In this document: positions 1 through 6,973 of the stretch, in pieces
Layout: every line of letters begins with the position of its first letter
Position numbering within the stretch: the first letter of the stretch is position 1
NCBI GenBank assembly: GCA_903905395.1
Contig: CAIVGD010000180.1
Coordinates: forward strand, 1 to 10,566
Reading direction: 5' to 3'
From: an uncultured Verrucomicrobiota bacterium
Lineage (GTDB): Bacteria; Verrucomicrobiota; Verrucomicrobiia; Methylacidiphilales; Verrucolacustridaceae
DNA length: 10,566 nucleotides
Translations under genes and position numbers: made by a program
Notes under the pieces: model-generated
Database searches by the model: none
What the model saw: only the letters and a program-made list of their open reading frames with translations
What the model was told of the DNA's origin: nothing

Positions 1-120
1 CGGCCCTTCAGAGCGGCGCGGATGCCGTTAGTTAGTCCACTCAGCCAACAAGTTGTCCTCAATTAATCACCAACCAATCACCCCCGTGGGTCATCAGAGG
101 GCCTCTCAGGGGGACGTCGA

Positions 121-220
121 GGACCGAGCCATGCCCCGCGGCACGTGCGGCGGCCAGCGCGGCCAGGACCGAACCGTGCCCAGCGGACCGCGCGGCGGCC
201 AGAGCGGATAGGACCCGGCC
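121..220. repeat. Two 45-bp imperfect tandem units plus a partial third
   Basis: Positions 121-165 and 166-210 are equal-length units that each begin GGACCGA and carry GCGGCGGCCAG near the end. I count 36 of 45 bases identical. A partial third unit begins at 211 (GGACCCGGCC). Similar words recur inside the 3' end of glnE: AGCGCGGAAAGGACCC at 309-324 matches 14 of 16 bases of 201-216. The rest of the 1-272 interval has no credible gene. It contains other short words, such as GTCATCAG repeated at about 243-275 and AATCACC/CAATCACC at about 63-82. The array is read directly from the sequence; its function is unknown. Confidence 0.75.
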
Positions 221-272
221 CTTTACATTGGTGTTAATGGCCGGTCATCAGTCATCAGTCAGCCATCCGTCA

Positions 273-2912
273 TCAGCAGGCCCCGTAGACTCGGACCAAC
301 ACCGACCCAGCGCGGAAAGGACCCAGCACCTCATGGTAGGCCTTGCGCACCTCTTGGCTTGTTTTTGCCGCCTCGTTCATCAACTCATCTCCACTCTTTT
401 CCCCACACCGTCTCGCCAGCCAATCCAGATCCGGACCTGGCTCCGGTAACACACTTCCTCCTCTCCCCTCATCCAACCGCAACCACCACTCCGCCGCCGA
501 CCAAAACTTGAGCCCCTCCTCCAACACCTTCCCCTCCTTTGGAAACTCCTTCCCCATCGCCTTCAGCACCTTTCCGGTGTTCGGTTCCACCAGCCCCTTT
601 CGCATCTGCCACGCCTGCGCCGCAAACTCGATGTCGATCAACCCTCCCCGCGCCGTCTTGTACGCCCTCTCCTCCTCCCCCTCAGCCACCCGCTCGGTCG
701 CGATCCTTTCCCGCATCGCCTGCATCTCCTCCAAAAACTTCTTCCCCTTGCCCACCTTCCCCCACGTCTTCTCCACCGCCGGCCAGAACTCCCTCCCAGG
801 CTCCTTCGCCCCCGCCATCACCCGCGCCCGGCATAGTGCCTGAACTTCCCACGACTGCGCTTCCTTCCCGTAATACTCCTCGTACCTCTTCACCGGCACC
901 GCCAGCGCCCCTTCCGCATACGGCCGTAGCCGGAAATCCACTTTAAAAAGCGAGCCCGACCGCAGATCCGTCGTCAGAAACTTCACCGCCTTCTGCACCG
1001 CCTCCTCCCCTTCGCCTACCACCAGTAAATCCAGATCGGATCCGAAACTCAACGCCCCGCCACCCAGTTTTCCCAACCCGATCCATGCCCACTTGGGTTT
1101 CCCGGCAAATTCCCACGCCCAACCCAGACACGCCTTCGCCAACTCCGTCAGTTCCGCCTGCAAGACCGCCACCTCCGCCAATCCCAACAAACCCCGCAAC
1201 GCGATCCGCAGTTCCTCTCCCCTCACCTGCAGTCGCACCGCCTCCATCGCCGACTCCTCATCCTTCGGCAATTTCAGGGCTCCTCGATAAAACGTCACTG
1301 TTCTCGCCTCATCCAATCCCGCCCGAGTCACTTCCTCAAACAGCTCCGGTTGCGCCACCAGATGGGGCCCCAACGCCCGACTACTTTCAAAAAACCGAAT
1401 GAGCAGTTCCAACGCCTTGGGACTGACGCAAAGACTCTCGTACAGGAGCGACCGCGACCCGTACGCATTGGTGAAATTAGCCAAGCCGGCCAACGCCAGA
1501 TCAGGCCGCACACACGCCGCCAACTGTGTTTCCAAATGCGGCGTCAGCCGCCGAAAATTCTCCTTCGTCCTCGCGGTGGCATGCAAATCCTCCAAGGGGG
1601 CCAGACTGCCCCACGCCGTCCGCGCGGCATTCGCCTCCTGCCACCTCACATTTCCCGGCAACCCCGCTCCCGCCATGGCCACGGTCTTGGGCTGGATCTC
1701 TTCGAAAAACGAGTCGTACACCTTCCGGACCCGATCCCGCCAATCGGCCACGCACTTTTCCAGCTCACCCGATGAGGAAAAATCCAGACTCGCCGCGACC
1801 GCCCGCAACTCACCCTCCTCCGTGGGCAGGAGATGGGTCTGCCGGATGTTTCGCATCTGGAGACGATCCTCCAGCCGGCGCCAGAAGTCGTACCCGCCCA
1901 ACAACGTCTCGGCCTCGTGCGACTGCAAGATGCCAAGCGTCTTGAGGTTGCGGATCGCCTTGCGCAAGTCATGAGTTTGCAGGGTGGGTTGGGTGGCTCC
2001 GTGCAGTAACTGTAATCCCAGAACGGGAAACTCCACCTCGCGCAAACCTCCCCGCCCGCGCTTGATCTCGCGGTCACGATCCGCCGGGGCGATCAACTCG
2101 TCCTCCACCCGTGTTTTCTGCTGGAATAATTCCCCCAGTGCGGAGGGCGACATGCCCCGCGGGTAGATGAACGACTGCAACGATTGAAATAAATGGTAGG
2201 AGTTCTCCTCATCCCCGGCGACGTGCCGGCCCCGGATCCAGGCGCAGCGTTCCCACACTTCCCCGTAAGCCGCATAGTACTCCTCCAACCCTTCCTGAGT
2301 AGGCACGAGAGATCCCCGGTCTCCCTCGGGCCGAAGCCGGAGATCTATCCGATAGATGGAACTCCCCCCTCGCGCATCCATCTCGTTGACCAGACTCTGG
2401 GCCAACCGGGTATTGGCTTCGGTGCCACCTTCATCCCCGTTAAAAAAAATTAGATCCAGATCGGAAAAGAAATTCAGATCGGCTGCCCCGAACTTTCCCA
2501 AGGCGAGAATCGAAAACGAACTCATTTGTCCCCGATCCATTTCCGGAACGTTTTCGCGCGCCAGTTCCAAGGCCGTCCGCAGGGTGAATTCGGCGAGCAT
2601 GGTCAGACGACTCGGACACGGGACCAGCGCTGGCAGGGTGGCGAAATCCACGAACCCGAGCCGGACCAGCTCCGCTCTCTGCCATTCCCGCAAGGCCTCC
2701 CATTTTCGGCTAAGAGAATCGTTCCGGCCGGCCAGCTTGCTCCACTCGATCCGGTATGCGCCGGCCCTTTTATCAATTAGCAGATCCTCTGGATTTTTTA
2801 ACCAGTCGGCCAAGAGCTCGTTCGTGGCCAGAACCTCTACACTGCCCGGGGAAAATTCCAGAAAGCCGCCCCAGGCATGGGCGGCATCCGGATATCGGGA
2901 TCGTAGTTTCAC
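273..2912 (-). CDS. glnE: Glutamine synthetase adenylyltransferase / adenylyl-removing enzyme GlnE
   Basis: In the GlnE family the N-terminal domain removes AMP from, and the C-terminal domain adds AMP to, glutamine synthetase in the cytoplasm under PII and glutamine control. The 879 residues show the duplicated nucleotidyltransferase layout: a first GLGK-like motif with SDLDL at 150-154, a GGLREVEF motif at 288-295, then a second GLGKLGGG with GSDLDL at 624-629 and GGLIDIEF at 756-763. Paired RLRP motifs (192-195, 661-664) follow each active site. The length is near the usual ~900-950. The start is GTG; an in-frame TGA (the rhomboid stop) lies six codons upstream, so it cannot begin earlier. 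A GAGGA at about 14 nt is a poor ribosome site. The last ~15 residues (from about 865) extend beyond the expected helix and are encoded by DNA resembling the flanking repeats. It is the last gene of a four-gene run. Confidence 0.93.
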   Translation of the reverse strand: MKLRSRYPDAAHAWGGFLEFSPGSVEVLATNELLADWLKNPEDLLIDKRAGAYRIEWSKLAGRNDSLSRKWEALREWQRAELVRLGFVDFATLPALVPCPSRLTMLAEFTLRTALELARENVPEMDRGQMSSFSILALGKFGAADLNFFSDLDLIFFNGDEGGTEANTRLAQSLVNEMDARGGSSIYRIDLRLRPEGDRGSLVPTQEGLEEYYAAYGEVWERCAWIRGRHVAGDEENSYHLFQSLQSFIYPRGMSPSALGELFQQKTRVEDELIAPADRDREIKRGRGGLREVEFPVLGLQLLHGATQPTLQTHDLRKAIRNLKTLGILQSHEAETLLGGYDFWRRLEDRLQMRNIRQTHLLPTEEGELRAVAASLDFSSSGELEKCVADWRDRVRKVYDSFFEEIQPKTVAMAGAGLPGNVRWQEANAARTAWGSLAPLEDLHATARTKENFRRLTPHLETQLAACVRPDLALAGLANFTNAYGSRSLLYESLCVSPKALELLIRFFESSRALGPHLVAQPELFEEVTRAGLDEARTVTFYRGALKLPKDEESAMEAVRLQVRGEELRIALRGLLGLAEVAVLQAELTELAKACLGWAWEFAGKPKWAWIGLGKLGGGALSFGSDLDLLVVGEGEEAVQKAVKFLTTDLRSGSLFKVDFRLRPYAEGALAVPVKRYEEYYGKEAQSWEVQALCRARVMAGAKEPGREFWPAVEKTWGKVGKGKKFLEEMQAMRERIATERVAEGEEERAYKTARGGLIDIEFAAQAWQMRKGLVEPNTGKVLKAMGKEFPKEGKVLEEGLKFWSAAEWWLRLDEGRGGSVLPEPGPDLDWLARRCGEKSGDELMNEAAKTSQEVRKAYHEVLGPFRAGSVLVRVYGAC

Positions 2913-2930
2913 CCGGGAAGTGTTGGTTCC

Positions 2931-3629
2931 TCAGACCAGAAGATGGGCCCGGCGCAAAATAGCGCGCTCCCGGGGATCGAGGGGTCGCCACCGTCCGTGC
3001 CCCAACTCCTCCAACAGGGGCCGAAGTTGATTACGAAAAGCGGACTCATCCAGACCGGCGACCGCCAGAGTCGCGGCCATTTCCTCCATCCCCGATCGAT
3101 TGGGTTGGGCCAGCACGGGAGGTTGGGGAATGTTCCGCCGCCAGGCTCGCGCCAGTGCGTATCCCGCGATCAGTCCCCCGATATGGGCGCTGTGCCCGAT
3201 GAACGCGAGGACCGCCCCGCTGGCCCCGATAATTTCTTGCGTGTCGCCCTGCAATCCCATCCACGTGTGCCCCGCCAACCACCAGGACTGCCCTAGAAAG
3301 GCCAACGCCGCAGCCAATCCTCCCAGAAGATAGACCGCCGAAAAGCGTACGGATCCCAGGCGTGCCTCCATCGGTTTTCCAAAAATCCAGAGCGTCATCA
3401 TATTGAATAAGAGATGCGTCACCCAAAATCCCACGGGCGGGGCGTGCAGCCACATGTAGGTAAAGGGTTCCCACCACGCCCCGTCGAGGAGGTTGGCCGG
3501 AGAGAGGGAAAGCATCTGCCGCCAACCCGTATCCACCCCCGGGCGGTTGAGGGTGAGGAGGACGTCGATGACGGCTACGGCGACATTCCCCAGAATGATC
3601 GCCCGCGTGATGGGGGCTGGATGTTTCAC
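2931..3629 (-). CDS. Rhomboid-family membrane protein, apparently lacking TM5
   Basis: The 232-residue product has rhomboid landmarks: a first membrane segment (about 10-25), the L1-type WxxP region (about 52-55), HLLFN with His72 and Asn76 before an FGxxMExxLGS segment, GASGA with Ser137, and AHIGG with His149. Rhomboid proteases cut membrane proteins with a Ser-His dyad whose residues sit in TM4 and TM6, roughly 50 residues apart (S201/H254 in E. coli GlpG). Here they are 12 residues apart, so TM5 and its loops seem to be missing and TM4 runs straight into TM6. The frame is intact on both sides. I infer an inactive or repurposed protein, or a recent in-frame deletion. A ~65-residue polar tail (168-232) follows. 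The GTG start overlaps the PHP stop codon by 4 bp, suggesting translational coupling; no clear Shine-Dalgarno is visible. Confidence 0.82.
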   Translation of the reverse strand: MKHPAPITRAIILGNVAVAVIDVLLTLNRPGVDTGWRQMLSLSPANLLDGAWWEPFTYMWLHAPPVGFWVTHLLFNMMTLWIFGKPMEARLGSVRFSAVYLLGGLAAALAFLGQSWWLAGHTWMGLQGDTQEIIGASGAVLAFIGHSAHIGGLIAGYALARAWRRNIPQPPVLAQPNRSGMEEMAATLAVAGLDESAFRNQLRPLLEELGHGRWRPLDPRERAILRRAHLLV

Positions 3630-4339
3630 GGATGGGGATGGGGGGAGTGACGTTTGACCCGCGACCGTAAACGGAAAACGTTATTCCAGGTTTTTCGCAA
3701 GGCCATCGTCCGGCTCATGTACCGCTGCTCCAATCCCGCCGCGCCGTGACGAATCGAGGCGAGCGTGGCTTTCGTGGTCAACTCATGCATCTCCAGCAAG
3801 GTGCAGGCTGTGCCGATGGCCTCGACATGATGGGCATCGCTCCCCGCCGTCATGGCCAGATCCCGCTTTGTCGCATAGTCGTACGCCCTCCGGTTGGCCC
3901 GCTTGAAGGTGACGGCCGCGTTAAATACCTCGATGGCCTCCAGCGCCAACCCATCCAGGACGGATTCGCGGATCCCCGCACGAAAGTTGTCGTACGGATG
4001 AGGCGGCACTGCCAAGCCGCCGGAAGAGTGGATCAATCCCATCGCCTCGGCCGGCTCAATTCCCTTAAGATCTGGCAGACGAACGCCGAGAGCGATGAGG
4101 TGGCCCGCCGAAGTCGTGATCTCTTGCCCGGGGATGATGAGGAATCCGTCAACGGGATGGCCGTCCTCCCGCATCAGTCCGATTGAAATAAAATAATCCA
4201 CGCAGGCGCAAGTGTTGTGATCGGTGATGGCAAAACCGTGCAGTCCCCTTTCCTTCGCGGCCCTGACCATCTCCTCGGGTTCACTCACCCCGTCCGCGGA
4301 AAAGCGGGAGTGGCAGTGCAAATCGATGCGGTACTTCAT
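3626..4339 (-). CDS. PHP-domain metal-dependent phosphoesterase
   Basis: This 237-residue protein is a stand-alone PHP domain, the family of cytoplasmic metal-dependent phosphoesterases and nucleases that includes histidinol phosphatase and the YciV/RNase AM type. The metal-binding pattern is complete: DLHCHS (His8, His10), Asp16 in SADG, ITDHNT (Asp40, His41), PGQEIT (Glu73), His80, PPHP (His114) and GSDAH (Asp168, His170). The basic tail (about 205-237, ending HSPHPHP) falls outside the catalytic core. It starts with ATG 12 bp after the LolA-like gene and overlaps the rhomboid start as GTGA. The substrate cannot be told from sequence; nucleotide phosphates or short oligonucleotides are possible. 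Its neighbours give no metabolic clue. Confidence 0.85.
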   Translation of the reverse strand: MKYRIDLHCHSRFSADGVSEPEEMVRAAKERGLHGFAITDHNTCACVDYFISIGLMREDGHPVDGFLIIPGQEITTSAGHLIALGVRLPDLKGIEPAEAMGLIHSSGGLAVPPHPYDNFRAGIRESVLDGLALEAIEVFNAAVTFKRANRRAYDYATKRDLAMTAGSDAHHVEAIGTACTLLEMHELTTKATLASIRHGAAGLEQRYMSRTMALRKTWNNVFRLRSRVKRHSPHPHP

Positions 4340-4351
4340 CGGTCTATTCTT

Positions 4352-5107
4352 TCAGAGACCGGAGCCTTTTTCCACAGTCTCGATCTGGACAAAAGTGCGG
4401 GATGCGGAGACATCGGTTCCGGGAGTGAGTTTGGCCACCTTCATTTCTCCAATGACCACCGTATCTTCCGCTTCGATCACGCTGTTGAAGGTGAAGCGCT
4501 TGATAGCCTCCCCCCTGCTGTTCAGGCCGTCCGCTCGGATCATGGTTTTGTAAGTCTTGCTGATCCAGTAGCGGACCTTGGCGTAGTTACTTTCCACCGG
4601 GGGATTCACTTCATAGACCCAGCAGTCCAGCATCATAACGGAATCCTCCCCTTTGGGTTGGGGATCCGGCCACCGCAAAAAATCGATTCCCAGATCCTCG
4701 TAGGCCAGATCCGTTCCCGCGACGGCTTTCGTCTTCTCCACCCCAGTGACTACCTCCCAGTCGGCATTCGCCTTCGTCCGCCGCTGAATCAGGCTTCCTT
4801 CAGGAGCGAACCTGACGCGGATCTGCAGGGGGCGATCCTGAAATTCAAACTGGAGGAGCCGTTCCTTGGTGCGGACGAGAATGGGGATCTTTCTTTCTCC
4901 GCTCTGGACTTGCCCCTTCAACCGCAAATCCTTCATCACGAGAGTACGCCAGAGGAAGTTTTGCATCTGACGTGGGGTCGGGATGACCTCCTCCCCAGAG
5001 GAGGATTTGCCCCCCGAGTCCTTGTCAGAGGTGATGTTCCGATTTTGGGCCCATCCACTGGACAAAAAGGAGAGAAGAAGGACCGCGCAAACGACTTGGC
5101 GTACCAT
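4352..5107 (-). CDS. Exported LolA-like (outer-membrane lipoprotein-sorting family) protein
   Basis: From the ATG at 5107 the product has 251 residues with a clear signal peptide (charged MVRQ, hydrophobic 6-17, likely cleavage after WAQ at 21 or nearby) and a polar linker to about 40. The mature part has the strand-rich pattern of the LolA_like family (PF17131 type): DLAYEDL at 133-139, FLRWPDP at 143-149, WVYEVNPP at 163-170, then YWISKTYKTMIRAD at 180-193 and IKRFTFNS at 202-209. Relatives are periplasmic carriers or sensors of lipoprotein or lipid; the ligand here is unknown. The frame stays open far upstream to 5995, but that part is antisense to the PAP2 and glycosyltransferase genes and lacks family features, so I place the start at the signal peptide. 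It is the first gene of the minus-strand run. Confidence 0.85.
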   Translation of the reverse strand: MVRQVVCAVLLLSFLSSGWAQNRNITSDKDSGGKSSSGEEVIPTPRQMQNFLWRTLVMKDLRLKGQVQSGERKIPILVRTKERLLQFEFQDRPLQIRVRFAPEGSLIQRRTKANADWEVVTGVEKTKAVAGTDLAYEDLGIDFLRWPDPQPKGEDSVMMLDCWVYEVNPPVESNYAKVRYWISKTYKTMIRADGLNSRGEAIKRFTFNSVIEAEDTVVIGEMKVAKLTPGTDVSASRTFVQIETVEKGSGL

Positions 5108-5125
5108 TTTTACTAATTTAGCCTC
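5108..5125. promoter_or_regulatory. 18-bp gap between two divergent start codons
   Basis: The LolA-like ATG (minus) and the PAP2 ATG (plus) are separated by 18 AT-rich bases with no good Shine-Dalgarno on either side. Both starts are supported, one by a signal peptide and the other by the family N-terminus. Promoters for both directions must therefore lie inside the opposite gene, or the mRNAs are very short-leadered or leaderless. On the minus strand a weak TTGGGT / 17 nt / TAAATT pair would place a start near the ATG; I hold this loosely. Confidence 0.4.
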
Positions 5126-5791
5126 ATGAACTTGATCACCCAAGTTTATTCGTTGGATCTCAGAGTGTTCCACTGGATCAACCGGGGATTTAACCATCCC
5201 CTGCTCGATCAGTTTTTCAATCTGCTGGCCGATGGACATTTCTGGACTCCCATCCTGATCGTCACCGCCATCATCCTGCTCCTGCGGGGCCGGGATCGGG
5301 TCAAAGTCTGGGTCATCCTCACGGTGTTCAGTATCGCCATTGGCGATCCGCTCATCAGCAACCCCATCAAATATCTCTTCGACCGCGCCCGCCCCTACCA
5401 AGCCGTGGAAGGGGTTCGCGAAGTCAGCCCAGGCCCGAAGGAAAACCACTGGCAGGCCGCTGTCCGGATCTCCGGCATTCCGGAACAGGATGTCAAACAC
5501 GGCCGCTCCTTCCCATCCTCCCACGTTGCCAACGCCACCGCCGCGGCCACCAGCGCCTGCCTTGTCTGGGGCTCCGCGATGCGCTGGCCCTGGTACCTCG
5601 TCGCCTTGGCCGCCCTCGGCCGCATTTACACCGGCGACCACTATCCCACCGACGTCTTGGCCTCCATTCCCCTTTCCATGTTCTACACGTGGCTCATCGC
5701 GCAGGTTCTCAACCGGATCTGGATCCAACTGGGTCCCAGATATTTTCCAAAACTTTTCGCCCGCATCCCGTCCCTCCTCCACGTGAAATAA
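5126..5791 (+). CDS. PAP2-family membrane phosphatase
   Basis: This 221-residue integral membrane protein carries the acid phosphatase signature of the PAP2 superfamily: KYLFDRARP (Lys82, Arg89, Pro90), FPSSH (131-133 with His133) and GRIYTGDHYPTD (Arg166, His172, Asp176). The usual SR of the third motif is GR, a tolerated variant. Hydrophobic segments lie at about 40-54, 60-76, 134-150, 155-167 and 178-195, with the active site expected on the outer face of the inner membrane. About 35 polar residues separate motifs 1 and 2. Family members dephosphorylate undecaprenyl pyrophosphate, phosphatidate, phosphatidylglycerophosphate or lipid A. The next gene, 6 bp downstream, is a polyprenyl-phosphate-type glycosyltransferase, which favours a polyprenyl or lipid A substrate (inference). 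No clear ribosome site precedes the ATG. Confidence 0.88.
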   Translation: MNLITQVYSLDLRVFHWINRGFNHPLLDQFFNLLADGHFWTPILIVTAIILLLRGRDRVKVWVILTVFSIAIGDPLISNPIKYLFDRARPYQAVEGVREVSPGPKENHWQAAVRISGIPEQDVKHGRSFPSSHVANATAAATSACLVWGSAMRWPWYLVALAALGRIYTGDHYPTDVLASIPLSMFYTWLIAQVLNRIWIQLGPRYFPKLFARIPSLLHVK

Positions 5792-5797
5792 TCCGTC

Positions 5798-6496
5798 ATG
5801 CCCGCCGATCTGTCCCTCATCATCCCGTTTTTTAACGAAGAAGAGAATATTTCCACTGTGATCGCCGAAGCCCGCGCCGCCGTGCCGGGAGCCGAGATCA
5901 TCGCCGTGAACGACGGGAGCACAGATAAAACCCCCGCACTTCTCGATCAGGAAATCGGCATCCGCGTCCTCCACTTTCCGAAAAATCTCGGCCAAGGTCC
6001 TGCCCTCTACGCAGGACTCCTAGCTACCACCCGACCCTTCGCAGCGATGATGGACGGCGATGGCCAAAATGATCCAGCCGATCTTCCAGCTCTGCTCCAA
6101 CTCCTCCGCTCCAACCAAGCTGACTTCGCCTGCGGGATTCGCACCCCCCGCCGGGATTCCTGGCAAAAACGGATTGCGTCTCAAATCGCCAACGCCATTC
6201 GTCGTGCCTTTCTCATGGACGGAGCCCACGACACGGGTTGTTCCTTGAAAATTATCCGACGCGATGACGCCCGCTTCCTCGTGCCTTTCAAAGGTATGCA
6301 CCGTTATCTGCCAGCCCTGCTCGGGGCGGCAGGATTACGCTTAGGCGAGCTCCCCGTGCGTCATCGAGCCAGGCGGGCAGGCGTTTCCAAGTACACGATT
6401 GCTGGCAGGGCTTGGGTGGGCATTCAGGATCTGATCGGTGTGGGTTGGCTCATCCGCCGCCGCGTGCCTTGGCCCAAAGGCCTCCCGCGGGGCTGA
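5798..6496 (+). CDS. Family 2 glycosyltransferase, dolichol-phosphate-sugar synthase / ArnC type
   Basis: The 232-residue protein is a GT-A fold glycosyltransferase: IIPFFNEEENI at 8-18, VNDGSTD at 37-43, DGDGQNDP at 86-93 (metal and nucleotide-sugar binding), GCSLKIIRRD at 147-156 and RRAGVSKY at 192-199. This set is typical of enzymes that move a sugar from a nucleotide donor to a polyprenyl or dolichyl phosphate on the cytoplasmic face of the membrane (DPM synthase, ArnC, GtrB). Unlike ArnC and GtrB it ends without the two C-terminal membrane helices; only a mildly hydrophobic stretch at about 203-219 and a basic end remain, so it would be a peripheral, DPM1-like enzyme. It is probably cotranscribed with the PAP2 gene. 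The actual sugar is unknown. Confidence 0.87.
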   Translation: MPADLSLIIPFFNEEENISTVIAEARAAVPGAEIIAVNDGSTDKTPALLDQEIGIRVLHFPKNLGQGPALYAGLLATTRPFAAMMDGDGQNDPADLPALLQLLRSNQADFACGIRTPRRDSWQKRIASQIANAIRRAFLMDGAHDTGCSLKIIRRDDARFLVPFKGMHRYLPALLGAAGLRLGELPVRHRARRAGVSKYTIAGRAWVGIQDLIGVGWLIRRRVPWPKGLPRG

Positions 6497-6511
6497 GCGT
6501 TGCCCCATTGC

Positions 6512-6537
6512 CCACGGATGCGCTTCGCGCATGGGTG
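6512..6537 (+). other. GC hairpin just after the glycosyltransferase stop
   Basis: ATGCGC TTC GCGCAT forms a 6-bp stem with a 3-nt loop, flanked after two G-G mismatches by CAC/GTG pairing. It begins about 16 nt after the TGA at 6494-6496. No T-tract follows, so it may stabilise the 3' end or act with the palindrome downstream rather than terminate alone. Confidence 0.35.
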
Positions 6538-6645
6538 TAGGTTTAAGTTGAAGTTAGCTGACAATCTTCACAAACCTCGGAGAGGCGTGAAAAACTGAAT
6601 TACTGGCTCACTCATTCCGAAATCCGAACCGAATTTCTCTTCTCC

Positions 6646-6679
6646 CAAGATTAGCATATTTGCAAATATGCTAATCTTG
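6646..6679 (+). terminator. Perfect 34-bp palindrome with T-rich flank, likely terminator
   Basis: The half-site CAAGATTAGCATATTTG is followed exactly by its reverse complement, so the 34 bp are a perfect palindrome centred between 6662 and 6663. In RNA it would fold into a ~15-bp stem with a small central loop, followed on the plus strand by TTTTCCTT. That suits an intrinsic terminator for the PAP2-glycosyltransferase transcript, 150 nt past its stop. The minus-strand flank (GGAGAAGAG) lacks a T-tract, so it would work mainly in the plus direction. The stem is AT-rich, unusual for a terminator, so a protein-binding site or mobile palindromic element remains possible. Confidence 0.5.
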
Positions 6680-6950
6680 TTTTCCTTAACCCCTTTTCTC
6701 CGCACCTTCTCACCGCCTCCCTTCTGTCGCCGTTGGCTCTTAGCCTTTAGCCGTTAGCTCATCGCTGAATCCCAAGCCGAAAGGCAAAGGCCAACAGCTA
6801 AAAGCCCCGCTCTCCCCAATCCCTAATCACAAATCACAGTTCACCAATCAAAAATCCAACATCAAAAATTTAAAATCCGCGTCTGCGTCCCGCGACCGCG
6901 GGATTCGCACTGCCTCCATTCTGACTTCAACTTAATCTTAAACTTCAACT

Positions 6951-6969
6951 GGCGGCGGCGTCCGCCGCC
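6951..6969 (-). other. GC-rich hairpin after the subtilase stop
   Basis: GGCGGCG and CGCCGCC pair perfectly around a 5-nt loop, starting 4 nt beyond the subtilase stop codon (6974-6976). There is no T-tract on the minus strand, so it is at best a weak or factor-assisted 3' end signal. A related word (CGGCATCCGCCGCCTCC) occurs at 9601-9617. Confidence 0.35.
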
Positions 6970-6973
6970 TCTC

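Larger units (their letters stand above)
6497..6973. other. Convergent intergenic region with degenerate word repeats and hairpins
   Basis: This stretch lies between the ends of the glycosyltransferase and the subtilase, and no coding sequence is credible in it. It begins with a GC hairpin (6512-6537) and an AAGTTGAAGTT-type word (6541-6555), followed by the 34-bp palindrome. Next come TTAGC-rich words at 6735-6760 (repeating TTAGCC/TTTAGCC/GTTAGC), with a roughly inverted partner at 6780-6806 (GCTAAAAGCCCC). A run of AATC-based words occupies about 6815-6880. Last come a CCCGCG/CGCGGG palindrome near 6890-6903, a second AACTTCAACT-type word (6926-6952) and a GGCGGCG/CGCCGCC hairpin. Several words recur at 9595-9655. 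Confidence 0.6.

Noticed and set aside
121..220. CRISPR array
   Set aside because: The units are directly adjacent, only 80 percent identical and have no spacers.
343..1974. Several plus-strand frames of 100-190 residues across glnE
   Set aside because: They are Pro/Ser-rich shadows of the pyrimidine-rich complement of glnE, with no domain features.
4217..5116. 299-residue plus-strand frame
   Set aside because: It is antisense to the PHP and LolA-like genes, whose family motifs are clear; the shadow has none.
5108..5995. Upstream extension of the LolA-like frame to a 547-residue protein
   Set aside because: The extra part is antisense to the PAP2 and glycosyltransferase genes, has low-complexity Gly/Asp-rich composition and sits in front of a clear signal peptide.
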